From Dehalococcoidia bacterium (GTDB lineage Bacteria > Chloroflexota > Dehalococcoidia > Lucifugimonadales > UBA3495), in contig JAJEDS010000171.1 of assembly GCA_022821365.1 (NCBI GenBank), positions 1-38,368 on the forward strand: DNA of 38,368 nt, given 5' to 3'. A program made the position numbers and the translations under genes. A model generated the notes under the pieces. The model was not told the DNA's origin. It did not search any database and saw nothing but the letters and a program-made list of their open reading frames with translations. Below, piece after piece: positions 23,358-32,115 of the stretch (its first letter is position 1; every line of letters begins with the position of its first letter).

Positions 23358-24773
23358 TTACTGAGACAAATCCCCGGGGTGCCGCCTATGCCACTCCGTC
23401 CGCGCCTGGTATTCCCGGGCAATGGCCAGGCAGGCGTTCTCGTCGTAGGCGCGGGCCATGAACTGGATTCCCGTGGGCAGGCCGTCGCCGTCGAAACCGC
23501 TGGGCACGGAAATGGAAGGCAGCCCGCAGCCGTTGCCGATGCTGCCCATCAGGTCGCCGGCCCCGGCGGAAGTCATTGAGCGGCTGCGGAACTCCTGGTC
23601 TATGGACGTGGCCGTGTTCATCGCCGTGGGCGCGGCAACGGCGTCATACCGGGCCAGCGCTTCGTCCACCTGCCTGGCCATCACTCTCCGAAGCCGCAGG
23701 GCCTTGATGTAGTCGGTGGCCAGGACGGCCGGCCGGGCGTAGGGACTGCGGCCGTGCCAACCCGGGGCCGACAGTTCCCGCGGGCCGCCCTCGGCCAGGA
23801 AGTCCTCAAAGGCGCTGGCCGACTCCACCATCAGGATCACCGACGTTATTTCCACGTAGGGAAACTCGGGAAACTCCATCTCCTCCACATCCGCTACGTC
23901 TCTCAACACCTCAACGGCCGCCTCGAAATTCTCCTTGACCGCATCCGCCGCCTCATCCAGCGTCCCACTGGGCACGCCGATGCGGTAGCGGCGACCAGGG
24001 TTGAAGCTGGGGTTGTAGGTGAATGGCTCAGCGTGGGTGGAACCATCCAGCGGGTCGGGGCCGGCAATGGCCTCCAGGACAATGCCGCAGTCATCGGCGG
24101 TCAGGCACAGTGGGCCAAGCTTGTCCAGGGTCCAGCAAAGGGCCATGGCCCCGTACCGGCTTACCCGTCCGTAGGTAGGACGCAGCCCGGACAGCCCGCA
24201 GTTGTTTGCCGGAATGAGAATGGAACCCCAGGTCTCCGAGCCAATGGCAAAGGGGACCAGCCCCGCCGCCACCGCCGCGCCCGACCCGCTGGAGGAACCG
24301 CCGGTCCAGCGGCCCGTGTCCCACGGATTCCTGGGCGGGCCGGTGAGCGATGCGTCGGGGTGGATGTAGCCCATGCCGCCGGCCAGTTCAATCATGGCCA
24401 GTTTGCCGGCCAGGGGTGCTCCAGCCGCTTCCAGCCTGTTAATCACCGTCGCATCGTAGTCGAACTGCTGGTCTTTGAAAGGGGCCGCGCCCCAGGTGGT
24501 TGGGATTCCCCCAGAGGTAGCCAGCAGGTCCTTGGCGCCCCAGGGGATGCCATGCAGCAGGCCCCGGTTGCGCCCGGCCACCAGTTCGGATTCGGCCTGC
24601 CTGGCAGTGGCCAGGGCCCGGTCGGCCGTCAGGGTTACCAGGGCGTTGTAGTGGGGACCGTATTCTTCCAGGCGATCAAGGAAGTCCTGGGTTAAACCGA
24701 CGGGAGAGACTTCCCTGCTGGCAATGAGGCCGGCCAGTTCCCGAATGGGCTTGAAGATGAAGGAGTTGCCCAT
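23358..24773 (-). CDS. Amidase (amidase-signature family)
   Basis: This 471-aa amidase-signature enzyme hydrolyses C-N amide bonds. The catalytic Lys is in IPWGAKDLLAT (about 77-87), and the Ser-Gly rich GGSSSGSGAAVAAGLVPFAI with GSETWGSILIPANNCGLSGL carries the cis-Ser and nucleophile Ser. GSETWG differs from the usual GSDTGG. It resembles GatA/AtzE-like enzymes. The start ATG 24773 lies two bases after the stop of the small GatC-like gene. The pair is followed by, and reads away from, the MFS transporter, so substrate could be an imported amide. Confidence 0.92.
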   Translation of the reverse strand: MGNSFIFKPIRELAGLIASREVSPVGLTQDFLDRLEEYGPHYNALVTLTADRALATARQAESELVAGRNRGLLHGIPWGAKDLLATSGGIPTTWGAAPFKDQQFDYDATVINRLEAAGAPLAGKLAMIELAGGMGYIHPDASLTGPPRNPWDTGRWTGGSSSGSGAAVAAGLVPFAIGSETWGSILIPANNCGLSGLRPTYGRVSRYGAMALCWTLDKLGPLCLTADDCGIVLEAIAGPDPLDGSTHAEPFTYNPSFNPGRRYRIGVPSGTLDEAADAVKENFEAAVEVLRDVADVEEMEFPEFPYVEITSVILMVESASAFEDFLAEGGPRELSAPGWHGRSPYARPAVLATDYIKALRLRRVMARQVDEALARYDAVAAPTAMNTATSIDQEFRSRSMTSAGAGDLMGSIGNGCGLPSISVPSGFDGDGLPTGIQFMARAYDENACLAIAREYQARTEWHRRHPGDLSQ

Positions 24774-24774
24774 G

Positions 24775-24984
24775 CTAATCACCCCGGAAAGGCCTGAAGT
24801 TGGAAAAGGGTTCCACGTCGTTGGTCAGTCTGTACTCACGGATGGGGCGTAGGACCTCCCGCTGTCCGACAATGGCGGTGCGCACGCTTTCCAGTTGTTC
24901 GTCGGTCAACAGGTGGCCGTATCTCTCCTTGATTATGGCAAAGAGGAGCTCCTGTTCCAGTGAATTATCCGCGTTGGTCGTCAT
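24775..24984 (-). CDS. GatC/AtzG-like small partner of the amidase
   Basis: A 69-aa acidic protein, TTNADNSLEQELLFAIIKER, then YGHLLTDEQLESVRTAIVGQ and REYRLTNDVEPFSNFRPF. This is the GatC/AtzG pattern: helical segments, then a '.D.EP...FRP' tail that wraps an amidase subunit. ATG 24984 has AGGAGG six bases upstream and is preferred to the longer ATG 25011. Its stop precedes the amidase start by one base. Such a pair suggests a GatC-stabilised hydrolase, as in the atrazine cyanurate pathway (AtzG/AtzE). Function here is by analogy. Confidence 0.75.
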   Translation of the reverse strand: MTTNADNSLEQELLFAIIKERYGHLLTDEQLESVRTAIVGQREVLRPIREYRLTNDVEPFSNFRPFRGD

Positions 24985-25024
24985 CGGGCCCTCCTGGGTA
25001 AAGCTGTCCAATACAAAGTGATGC

Positions 25025-26383
25025 TTAGTTCTGTCCGGCGCGCTGGCTGCGGCTGCGGGCGGTGAGGCGCACGCCCCACATGAGAAAGACCGATGCGGTG
25101 GTCAGGCCGGCGGATATCAGGAAGGCCAGGAAATAGTCGCCCTGCAGGTCGAAGAGCAGGCCCGCCAGTATGGGCCCGAGGCCGATGCCTATGCCCCGCC
25201 CCACTTCCATCATTCCCATCACCTTCCCCAGCATACGGGGCGGGTACAAGTCGGCAGCCTTTGCGCCGATCAACAGGCCGCTGATGCCGTCGCTCAGCCC
25301 GTTCAGGGCCACGAAAGTAACCAGCACCCACCATGCGCCGCCGGCGCTGAGAAACAGGACCAGGACCACGGCTGCCACGGACATGGACATTCCAATGGTA
25401 TAGACGATCTCCCTCCCGATAATATCGGAAAGCAGGCCGGTTGCGGGACGGCCGCCGATACCAAGCATACCGGCGATGCCAATGGCCAGGGCCGCCTGGA
25501 TTTCGCCGTACCCTGCCAGGAAGAGGAAAGCCAGGATGTGGACCATGATCATGTGGTTGCCCACGGAGTTGACCGCCCGGGCGCCCAGCAGCAGCCACAC
25601 CGCCGGTTCGCGGAGAACCTCGCCAACGGAGGACTGGACGGGCGTTTCAACCGCCACAGGCGCGGCGGCCGCCGCGACGGGCAAATCCTCTTCCTCGGCG
25701 CCGGCGTCGTTCCTGCCATCCCAGTTCTCCGGCGCCCGTTTCTGGAAGAGCAGGTTTGGAATGACTACCAACAGGAAGAAAACTACCCCGAAAATCCTGA
25801 AGGCCCACTGCCATCCCAGCGTCGAGACTATAAGCTGGGCCAGGGGGACCACGATTGCCTGCCCCGCCGGATTGCCCGCGTCGGCCATTCCCAGCGCTAC
25901 GCCCCTGCTGCGGGGGAACCAGGGTGCCAGGGTTGCGGTGGCGGAAAAGGATGAGATACCAACCTGACCCACCGTGGCAACTACGCTGTAGAAGATGAAC
26001 AACTGCCATACTTCGCTGACCATGCTGCTGGCCAGCCAGCCAACCAGGATGAAACATCCGGCAATGGGAAACAACACCCTGGGGCCGTAGCGGTCCAGAA
26101 TGATTCCCAGCAGGGGGGCTACAAATGCCCCGAACAGCCCCGAAGCGGAAAAAACGGCGGCGGTAAGGGCCACGCTGCTGCGAAAATGGTCCCGCAGGGC
26201 GACCAGGAACACGCTCTGGACGTTCTTTGACCCGCCTTCAACCGTCAGGTTCGAAAAGGTCAGGAGGAAGATTACCCAACCGTAATGCAGCCTGCGCTTG
26301 AAGGCGGTCAGCAAGATGCACCGGATTTCGGAATTTCGACGTAACAGGGCATGGCATTTACCCGTAGCTGGATTGCCCTGCAT
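25025..26383 (-). CDS. MFS transporter (OFA/MCT-like)
   Basis: About 452 aa with 12 predicted helices. HYGWVIFLLTFSNLTVEGGS opens TM1. LLGIILDRYGPRVLFPIAGC is the conserved loop 2-3, WFPRSRGVALGMADAGNPAG the middle RG motif, and GLLSDIIGREIVYTIGMSM the second repeat. An alanine/acid-rich cytoplasmic loop (EEEDLPVAAAAAPVAVETPV) separates the halves. This is like oxalate/formate or monocarboxylate MFS carriers. The longest ORF uses TTG; the in-frame ATG 26383 was taken though no ribosome site is clear. It is followed by the small amidase partner gene. Confidence 0.9.
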   Translation of the reverse strand: MQGNPATGKCHALLRRNSEIRCILLTAFKRRLHYGWVIFLLTFSNLTVEGGSKNVQSVFLVALRDHFRSSVALTAAVFSASGLFGAFVAPLLGIILDRYGPRVLFPIAGCFILVGWLASSMVSEVWQLFIFYSVVATVGQVGISSFSATATLAPWFPRSRGVALGMADAGNPAGQAIVVPLAQLIVSTLGWQWAFRIFGVVFFLLVVIPNLLFQKRAPENWDGRNDAGAEEEDLPVAAAAAPVAVETPVQSSVGEVLREPAVWLLLGARAVNSVGNHMIMVHILAFLFLAGYGEIQAALAIGIAGMLGIGGRPATGLLSDIIGREIVYTIGMSMSVAAVVLVLFLSAGGAWWVLVTFVALNGLSDGISGLLIGAKAADLYPPRMLGKVMGMMEVGRGIGIGLGPILAGLLFDLQGDYFLAFLISAGLTTASVFLMWGVRLTARSRSQRAGQN

Positions 26384-26490
26384 TGCGGGCAAGGCAGTAG
26401 CATTATAGCTTCATGTCATCCTGAGCGCAGGGCAAACGCATCTTGGTAGTAGCGTATCTTCAACCTGTTCCTTTGCCAGGGTATCGTTTA

Positions 26491-26566
26491 CCACGGAGGC
26501 ACAGAGTACGCAGAGATGCACAGAGCAACTCTGTGAACCTCCGCGTCCTCTGCGTCTCTGTGTTAA
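26491..26566. repeat. Family-A hairpin repeat
   Basis: CCACGGAGGCACAGAGTACG then CAGAGATGCACAGAG is inverted by CTCTGTGAACCTCCGCGTCC then TCTGCGTCTCTGTG. The complete form of the element seen at 7653. It lies in the divergent intergenic region between the MFS and MmgE/PrpD genes, so here it is not a terminator for either. Confidence 0.7.
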
Positions 26567-26707
26567 GAATCGCCTTGCCGGCCCAACCCGCTCCGTTGCG
26601 GCGCCCCTGTCCTTCAGTTAGACTACCCTTCGGCCCAAAAGGGGCCCCACTTCGATCAGCGATTACTGACATTCTTGACCGCAAACAGGCTTACGGAGGC
26701 TATCTCA

Positions 26708-28069
26708 ATGTCCAGCGCCAACAGCATAACCCCCGAACTTATCCACTACCTCTCCGGCGCCCTTGACGCCGAACTTCCACCCAACGTGCTGGAGAAGGCC
26801 AAGCACCACATACTGGACACCCTGGCAGCCATGGTTTCCGGTTCCGTGCTCAAGCCAGGAGTCCTGGCCCGCCAGTACGTCGAACAGCAGGGCGGCCCCG
26901 AGGAGGCCCAGGTGGTGGGCAGTTCCATGGTGGTGTCGGCGGTGAACGCTGCCATTGCCAACGGGATGATGGCCCACGCCGACGAGACCGACGACTCCAA
27001 CGGTTCCGCCGGCATCCACCCGGGCTGCGCCGTCCTGCCCGCCGCCATGGCCATGGCGGAGCGGCAAAATGCCAACGGGTCGGACTTTATCAAGGCCGTG
27101 GTGCTGGGTTACGACATTGGCAGCCGCACGACCAAGGCCCTGGGTCGAGAGGAGATGCGGGCGCGCAATCACCTGCCCTTCAGCATCGGCGGCACCATGG
27201 GCGCCACCGCCGCGGCCGGATGCCTGGCCGGCTTGCAGGAAGAGCAGTACCGCGACCTGCTTTCCTACGGCGCCCAGCAGGCTTCGGGCATTATGACCTA
27301 CCCCCGGGACGTGGAACACATCGAGAAGGCCTTCATTTTTGGCGGGATGAACGCCCGCAACGGGGTGATGGCCGCCGAAATGGTGCAGATGGGCTTTACC
27401 GGGGTGTACGACACCTTCACCGGCGACGGCAATTTCCTGGTGGCCTATGCCGATAATCCCGATGGACAGCAACTGGTGGCTGAACTGGGCAGCCGCTACG
27501 AGGTGATGCTGACCAACATCAAGAAGTTCTGCGTGGGCTTCCCCATCCAGTCCCCCGCCGAGGGCCTGCTCATGATCATGGACAAACACGTTATCGGCGC
27601 CGCAGACGTGGACAAGATCGTCGCCCGCCTGCCCGAAAGCGGCGCCCACACCGTCAACGACCGGGACATGCCCGACATCAACCTCCAGTACATCTTCGCC
27701 ATCGCCCTGCTGGACGGCCGGGTCTCCTTCGAGGCCGCCCACTCCTTTGAGCGAATGACTGCTCCGGACGTGCTGGACCTGCGCTCCAGGGTTACGCTCA
27801 TTGGCGACCCTGAACTCAGCGGCGCCCAGCCCGACTACCAGGCCATTGTTGAAGTAACCACGAAAGACGGAACGGTCCACGAGGAACGGGTCACCAGCTT
27901 CCGGGGCCGGGCCGAGAACCCCCTATCCCGGGAGGAAGTGGGCGAGAAGGCGCTGGACTTGATGGAACCGGTCCTTGGTAACGCCCAGTCAAAGGAGTTG
28001 ATTGACGCAATCAACCGGCTGGAAACCCTGCCCAGCGTGCGGGAGTTGCGGCCGCTGCTGTCGGTGTAA
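26708..28069 (+). CDS. MmgE/PrpD family protein (2-methylcitrate dehydratase-like)
   Basis: 453 aa from ATG 26708, eight bases after GGAGG. Family features: HYLSGALDAELPPNVLEKAKHHILDTLA, ANGMMAHADETDDSNGSAGI then HPGCAVLPAAMA, VVLGYDIGSRTTKALG, GAQQASGIMTYPRDVEHIEK and HVIGAADVDKIVARLP. MmgE/PrpD enzymes dehydrate 2-methylcitrate or act as cis-aconitate decarboxylase; the HPG and DETDD patch resembles the active-site region, although the substrate may differ in this subfamily. No prpB or prpC lies near, so a complete methylcitrate cycle is not implied. Confidence 0.92.
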   Translation: MSSANSITPELIHYLSGALDAELPPNVLEKAKHHILDTLAAMVSGSVLKPGVLARQYVEQQGGPEEAQVVGSSMVVSAVNAAIANGMMAHADETDDSNGSAGIHPGCAVLPAAMAMAERQNANGSDFIKAVVLGYDIGSRTTKALGREEMRARNHLPFSIGGTMGATAAAGCLAGLQEEQYRDLLSYGAQQASGIMTYPRDVEHIEKAFIFGGMNARNGVMAAEMVQMGFTGVYDTFTGDGNFLVAYADNPDGQQLVAELGSRYEVMLTNIKKFCVGFPIQSPAEGLLMIMDKHVIGAADVDKIVARLPESGAHTVNDRDMPDINLQYIFAIALLDGRVSFEAAHSFERMTAPDVLDLRSRVTLIGDPELSGAQPDYQAIVEVTTKDGTVHEERVTSFRGRAENPLSREEVGEKALDLMEPVLGNAQSKELIDAINRLETLPSVRELRPLLSV

Positions 28070-28098
28070 GCGGGGTCCGTTTCCAAGCCCGTAAATGC

Positions 28099-28126
28099 GC
28101 AGGGGCGCACGGCCGTGCGCCCCTGC
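28099..28126. terminator. Perfect 28-base palindrome between convergent genes
   Basis: GCAGGGGCGCACGG is followed directly by its reverse complement CCGTGCGCCCCTGC, then GGTTTTC. It sits between the MmgE/PrpD stop and the ABC ATPase stop, so it can act as a terminator in both directions. It also belongs to the family-C palindromes (GGGGCGNAC cores) seen near 234, 9745 and 34931. Confidence 0.65.
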
Positions 28127-28186
28127 GGTTTTCTTCAGCTCATCGTGACCTTACCCCATCAATGGCGTGGGGTCGTCGGAGAGATC

Positions 28187-29170
28187 CTACACCACCGCCG
28201 GCTCAACCTTGTGGCACGCCGTCAGGTGCTCCGACAGAATCTCTCGCCAGTCGGGTTCAACTTCGCGGCACATGCTGGTTTCCAGGTAGATGGGGCAGCG
28301 GGTGTGGAAGCGGCAGCCGCTGGGCGGGTTGATGGGGCTGGCCACCTCGCCGCCGATGGTGGTGCCCATGGGAATGTCCGGGTCTGGCTTGGGCACCGAC
28401 GCCAGCAGGGCGTTGCTGTAGGGGTGCAGGGTGTTCCCGTAGAACTCATCCCGGGTGGCCAGTTCCACCATCTTGCCCACGTACATTACGCCCACCCGGT
28501 GGCTCATGTGCTCCACGATGGCCAGGTCGTGGGAGATGAGCAGGTAGCTCAGGCCCAGGTCTCGCTGCAGGTCCACCAGCAGGTTGAGAATCTGCGCCCG
28601 GATGGAAACGTCGAGGCCGGAGACCGGTTCGTCCAGCACTATAAGCTGGGGCCGCAGGGCCAGGGCGCGGGCGATGGCAATGCGCTGTCGCTGGCCCCCG
28701 CTGAACTGGTGGGGAAAGAAGGAGGCGGTTACCGGGTTCAGCCCCACGTTCTCCAGCAGTTCTCCCACCCGCATTCGCAGGGTACGTCCCCGCAGTCCCT
28801 GGTGGACGCGCAGGGGTTCGCCGATAATGTCCAGCACCTGCATTCTGGGGTTGAGGGAGCTGTATGGGTCCTGGAACACCGCCTGCACCATGCGCTTGTA
28901 TTCTCGCAATCCTCCGCCCCGGAAACCGCTGACGTCCTGGCCCTGGAAAGATATGGACCCCCGGGTTGGCCGTTCCAGCAGCAGGATCATCTTGGCCACG
29001 GTGGTCTTGCCGCAGCCGCTCTCGCCCACCAGCGCGAAAGTCTCCCCCGCTTCCACGTGGAAGCTGACGCCGTCCACCGCCCGGATGGCGTCTCCCCCGC
29101 TGGTCAGCCAGTTGCCGCCGCCGCGGAAGTGCTTCGCCAGCCCCTCTACTTCCAGCAAACGGTTGGCCAT
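28187..29170 (-). CDS. Oligopeptide/dipeptide ABC transporter ATP-binding protein (DppF/OppF type)
   Basis: 327 aa. Walker A GESGCGKT (49-56), Q-loop AVFQDPYSS, signature FSGGQRQRIAI, Walker B LIVLDEPVSGLD, H-loop LLISHDLAIV. The C-terminal CRFHTRCPIYLETSMC segment with cysteines is the extra domain of peptide-importer ATPases (oligopeptide_HPY). Last gene of the five-gene importer; its ATG begins one base after the stop of the partner ATPase, giving tight coupling. It works as a heterodimer with the upstream ATPase on the DppB/DppC-type permeases. Confidence 0.96.
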   Translation of the reverse strand: MANRLLEVEGLAKHFRGGGNWLTSGGDAIRAVDGVSFHVEAGETFALVGESGCGKTTVAKMILLLERPTRGSISFQGQDVSGFRGGGLREYKRMVQAVFQDPYSSLNPRMQVLDIIGEPLRVHQGLRGRTLRMRVGELLENVGLNPVTASFFPHQFSGGQRQRIAIARALALRPQLIVLDEPVSGLDVSIRAQILNLLVDLQRDLGLSYLLISHDLAIVEHMSHRVGVMYVGKMVELATRDEFYGNTLHPYSNALLASVPKPDPDIPMGTTIGGEVASPINPPSGCRFHTRCPIYLETSMCREVEPDWREILSEHLTACHKVEPAVV

Positions 29171-29171
29171 G

Positions 29172-30167
29172 CTACCTTCCCTCCTCGGTCAACCAGCAGT
29201 GCACAAAGTCTTGGCCGCCCAGCGAGGTCCGGGGAGGGTACTGTTCCTTGCACTTGTCCATGGCCTCCGGGCAGCGGGGCCAGAAGGGACAACCCTGGGG
29301 AATGCTGCGCAGGTCTGGCGGCTGCCCGTCAATCTGGTACAGCTTGTCCCGCCGAGCCCCCATCAGGGGCACCGAGTCCAGCAGGGCCCTGGTATAGGGG
29401 TGCTGGGGTTCCTTATATATCTGCCGCACCCGCCCGCTCTCCACGATACGGCCGGCATACATCACGTTCACCCGGTCGCACATCTGGGCGACAATGCCCA
29501 GGTCGTGGGTTACCCAGATGACGCTGGTGCCGCTGTCCTGCTGCAACTCCCGGATCAGCCGCAGGAACTGGGCCTGGATCGTAACGTCCAGGGAGGTCGT
29601 TGGCTCGTCGGCGATCAGCAACTCCGGCTGGGTGGTCAGGCCCATGGCGGCCACCACCCGCTGGCGCATGCCGCCGCTGAACTGGTGGGGATACTGGACT
29701 AGGCGCTGCTCCGGCCGCGGAATGCGCACCGCTCTAAGGGCATCCAGCACTCGGTTCATGGCCTGCTGGCCCCGCTCCTTCAGATGCAGGCGCACCGGCT
29801 CGGCAACCTGTTCGCCGATGGAATAGACGGGGTTCAGGGAGGTCTGCGGGTCCTGCATGATGATGGCCATGCGATGTCCCCGGTAGGCCCTCATCTCGTG
29901 TTCGGTAATGTCCAGGAGGTTCTCGTCCTTGAACCAGATTTCCCCCTCTACTATGCGGGCCCCGGGCTGGGGCACCAGGCGCATCAGGGAAAGGCAGGTC
30001 ATGGTCTTGCCGCTGCCCGACTCACCCACCAGGCCCACGGCCTCCCCCTGGGCGACGGTAAAGCTGACCCCGTCCACCGCCTTCAGCACGGCGTTGCGCT
30101 GGAAGAAGTAGGTCTTCAGCCCCTCTACCCTAAGCAGGATGTCGTCTTCTATGTTCTGGTTAACCAT
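29172..30167 (-). CDS. Oligopeptide/dipeptide ABC transporter ATP-binding protein (DppD/OppD type)
   Basis: 331 aa. Walker A GESGSGKT (48-55), Q-loop IIMQDPQTSLNP, signature FSGGMRQRV, Walker B LLIADEPTTSLD, H-loop WVTHDLGIV. The C-terminal GCPFWPRCPEAMDKC... cysteine cluster may hold an iron-sulfur cluster, as in other OppD/DppD-type ATPases. Starts 24 bases after the permease gene stop. The partner ATPase gene follows. Both ATPases lie downstream of the binding protein and two permeases, the classical order. Confidence 0.96.
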   Translation of the reverse strand: MVNQNIEDDILLRVEGLKTYFFQRNAVLKAVDGVSFTVAQGEAVGLVGESGSGKTMTCLSLMRLVPQPGARIVEGEIWFKDENLLDITEHEMRAYRGHRMAIIMQDPQTSLNPVYSIGEQVAEPVRLHLKERGQQAMNRVLDALRAVRIPRPEQRLVQYPHQFSGGMRQRVVAAMGLTTQPELLIADEPTTSLDVTIQAQFLRLIRELQQDSGTSVIWVTHDLGIVAQMCDRVNVMYAGRIVESGRVRQIYKEPQHPYTRALLDSVPLMGARRDKLYQIDGQPPDLRSIPQGCPFWPRCPEAMDKCKEQYPPRTSLGGQDFVHCWLTEEGR

Positions 30168-30191
30168 CAGCGGATAAACCTTGCTATTCTC

Positions 30192-31091
30192 CTACAGTTG
30201 CCGTCGCCTGGGGTCCAGCGTATCCCGCAGCCAGTCGCCGAACAGGTTCAGGGACAGCACCGCCGCCAGGATGCACAGGCCGGGGAACAGGGTAATCCAG
30301 TAGGCCGATGTCAAAAACTCCCGCCCGTCGGCAACCATCAGCCCCCACGCCGGCTGGGGCGGTGGCACGCCCACGCCCAGGAAGCTGAGGGACGATTCCA
30401 GCAGAATCAGGTGCCCCACTTCCAGGGTAGCCAGCACGATAATGGTGTTGAAGACGTTGGGCAGAATGTGGCGCAGCAGGATCATCCAGGCGGGAGTGCC
30501 GATGACCTTGGCGATGGCCACGAAGTCCCGCTCCCGAACGCTCAGGGTTTCCCCGCGGACAATGCGGGCAAACCGGGCCGCCAGGAAGGGGGATAAGATC
30601 AGAATGACGCTCTCGAAACTGCGCCCCACCGCAAACACAAACACCAGGGCCACCAGGATGGTGGGCATGGCGAGAATAACCTCGATGCCCCGCTGCATCA
30701 CGGCATCCACCTTACCGCCGGCGTACCCGGAAATCAGCCCCAGGGCCACGCCCACGCCGCCGCCCAGGCCGATAACGAACAGGGACAGGGAGAGGGAGAC
30801 CCGGGCGCCTCGAATCAACCGGCTCAATATATCCCGGCCCAGCTTGTCGGTGCCCAGCAGGTTGTTGGCGGTCCCCTCTTCGTGCCACACCGGCGGGGCG
30901 AAGGAGTTGGCCATATCCACGGCCACCGGGCTGTGGGGCGCAATCCACTGCCCGAAGAGGGCGAAAATCATCAGCACCAGCAGCACCGCCGTGGGAATCT
31001 TGGGAACCCGCCGCGCAACGCTGAGGCTTGACCGCACTCTCACCAGCCAGGCGGAAGCCGGTACCGCTGTTTGTATCGTCGTGTTGGCCAT
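30192..31091 (-). CDS. Dipeptide/oligopeptide ABC transporter permease (DppC type)
   Basis: 299 aa with a long cytoplasmic N-terminus, one helix (TAVLLVLMIFALFGQWIAPH), then the BPD_transp_1 domain. NNLLGTDKLGRDILSRLIRG is the OppC_N mark after TM1. The EAA-type loop is SVRERDFVAIAKVIGTPAWMILLRHILPN. LLESSLSFLGVGVPPPQPAWG before the last helix is the DppC-family hallmark. It forms the pore together with the DppB-type gene ten bases upstream. Confidence 0.95.
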   Translation of the reverse strand: MANTTIQTAVPASAWLVRVRSSLSVARRVPKIPTAVLLVLMIFALFGQWIAPHSPVAVDMANSFAPPVWHEEGTANNLLGTDKLGRDILSRLIRGARVSLSLSLFVIGLGGGVGVALGLISGYAGGKVDAVMQRGIEVILAMPTILVALVFVFAVGRSFESVILILSPFLAARFARIVRGETLSVRERDFVAIAKVIGTPAWMILLRHILPNVFNTIIVLATLEVGHLILLESSLSFLGVGVPPPQPAWGLMVADGREFLTSAYWITLFPGLCILAAVLSLNLFGDWLRDTLDPRRRQL

Positions 31092-31101
31092 AAGCTGCCT
31101 G

Positions 31102-32022
31102 CTACGGAGTGTACTTTATGCGGGGGTCAATTACCGCATAAAGTATGTCAACGAATAGATTGATAAGGATGAAGAAGCTGCCGAAAACTATCACCACGCC
31201 CTGGATTACCGGGAAGTCCCGCCGCACCACGCTCTGCACCGCCGAGGTGCCGATGCCGGGCCAGGCAAACACCTGCTCCACCACCACCGACCCGTTCATA
31301 AAGGCGCCCAGCACCAGGCTGCTGTAGGTGAGGACCGGCAGCAGGGCGTTTCTCAAGGCGTGCTTCCCGATGACTACCGCTTCCGGCAGGCCCTTGGCCC
31401 GGGCCATGACCACGTAGTCGCTGTCCAGCACGTCCATCATGCTGGACCGCACCAGGCGCACCATGCCGGCCATCACGCCCCAGCCCAGCGTAAAGCCCGG
31501 CAGTATGTACGAAGTCCAGCCCCCCTTGCCGGCAGGCGGCAGCATCTCCCAGACCACGGCAAAGAGAATTATCAGCATTATCCCCGACCAGAAGGGCGGC
31601 ATGGACTGGCCCAGGAAGGCCAGCACCTTGGCTATCCAGTCGATGGCGGAATCGCGGTACACCGCCCCCAGCACCCCCAGGGGCAAGGAAAACACCAGGG
31701 CAAATATCAGGGCAACCAGCCCCAACGTAAAGGTGGCCGGCATCCGTTCCACCAGTATCTGGGTTACGGGAATACCGTTGCTGACCGAATCCCCCAGGTC
31801 CAGCCTTACCAGCTGCCCCAGGAACTTCAGGTACTGCTCGTGGACAGGCCGGTCCAGGCCCAGCTTGGCGGCCATGATTTCGCGGGCATCCACCCCCGAG
31901 TTTCGGGCGGTGAAAACCTCTGCCGGGTCGCCGATGGAGCGGGAGAGAATGAACACCAGGGTTGCAATGAACCACAAGCCCAGCAGGGCCTGAAAAATGC
32001 GAAACCCGATGTACTTGAGCAT
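31102..32022 (-). CDS. Dipeptide/oligopeptide ABC transporter permease (DppB type)
   Basis: 306 aa with six predicted helices. MLKYIGFRIFQALLGLWFIATLVFIL is the first TM. AKLGLDRPVHEQYLKFLGQL lies in the periplasmic loop. VRSSMMDVLDSDYVVMARAKGLPEAVVIGKHAL is the EAA loop that docks on the ATPases. FMNGSVVVEQVFAWPGIGTS is the DppB-family motif in the last loop. It follows the binding protein by 93 bases with an AAGGAC ribosome site. Confidence 0.95.
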   Translation of the reverse strand: MLKYIGFRIFQALLGLWFIATLVFILSRSIGDPAEVFTARNSGVDAREIMAAKLGLDRPVHEQYLKFLGQLVRLDLGDSVSNGIPVTQILVERMPATFTLGLVALIFALVFSLPLGVLGAVYRDSAIDWIAKVLAFLGQSMPPFWSGIMLIILFAVVWEMLPPAGKGGWTSYILPGFTLGWGVMAGMVRLVRSSMMDVLDSDYVVMARAKGLPEAVVIGKHALRNALLPVLTYSSLVLGAFMNGSVVVEQVFAWPGIGTSAVQSVVRRDFPVIQGVVIVFGSFFILINLFVDILYAVIDPRIKYTP

Positions 32023-32115
32023 GGGTTAGTCCTTAAGCTGGTGGGCCTGCCGGAAAATCACCTTCGCCGGCAGACCCACGCTGCGATTCCAGTCTGCGTC
32101 AGTGGACGGGGCCGA

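Noticed and set aside
26393-26420. TATAAT (minus strand) as promoter of the MFS gene
   Set aside because: No acceptable -35 lies at 16-18 bases, so it is not listed as a promoter.
28115-29521. 468-aa and overlapping plus-strand ORFs
   Set aside because: Shadows of the two ABC ATPase genes.
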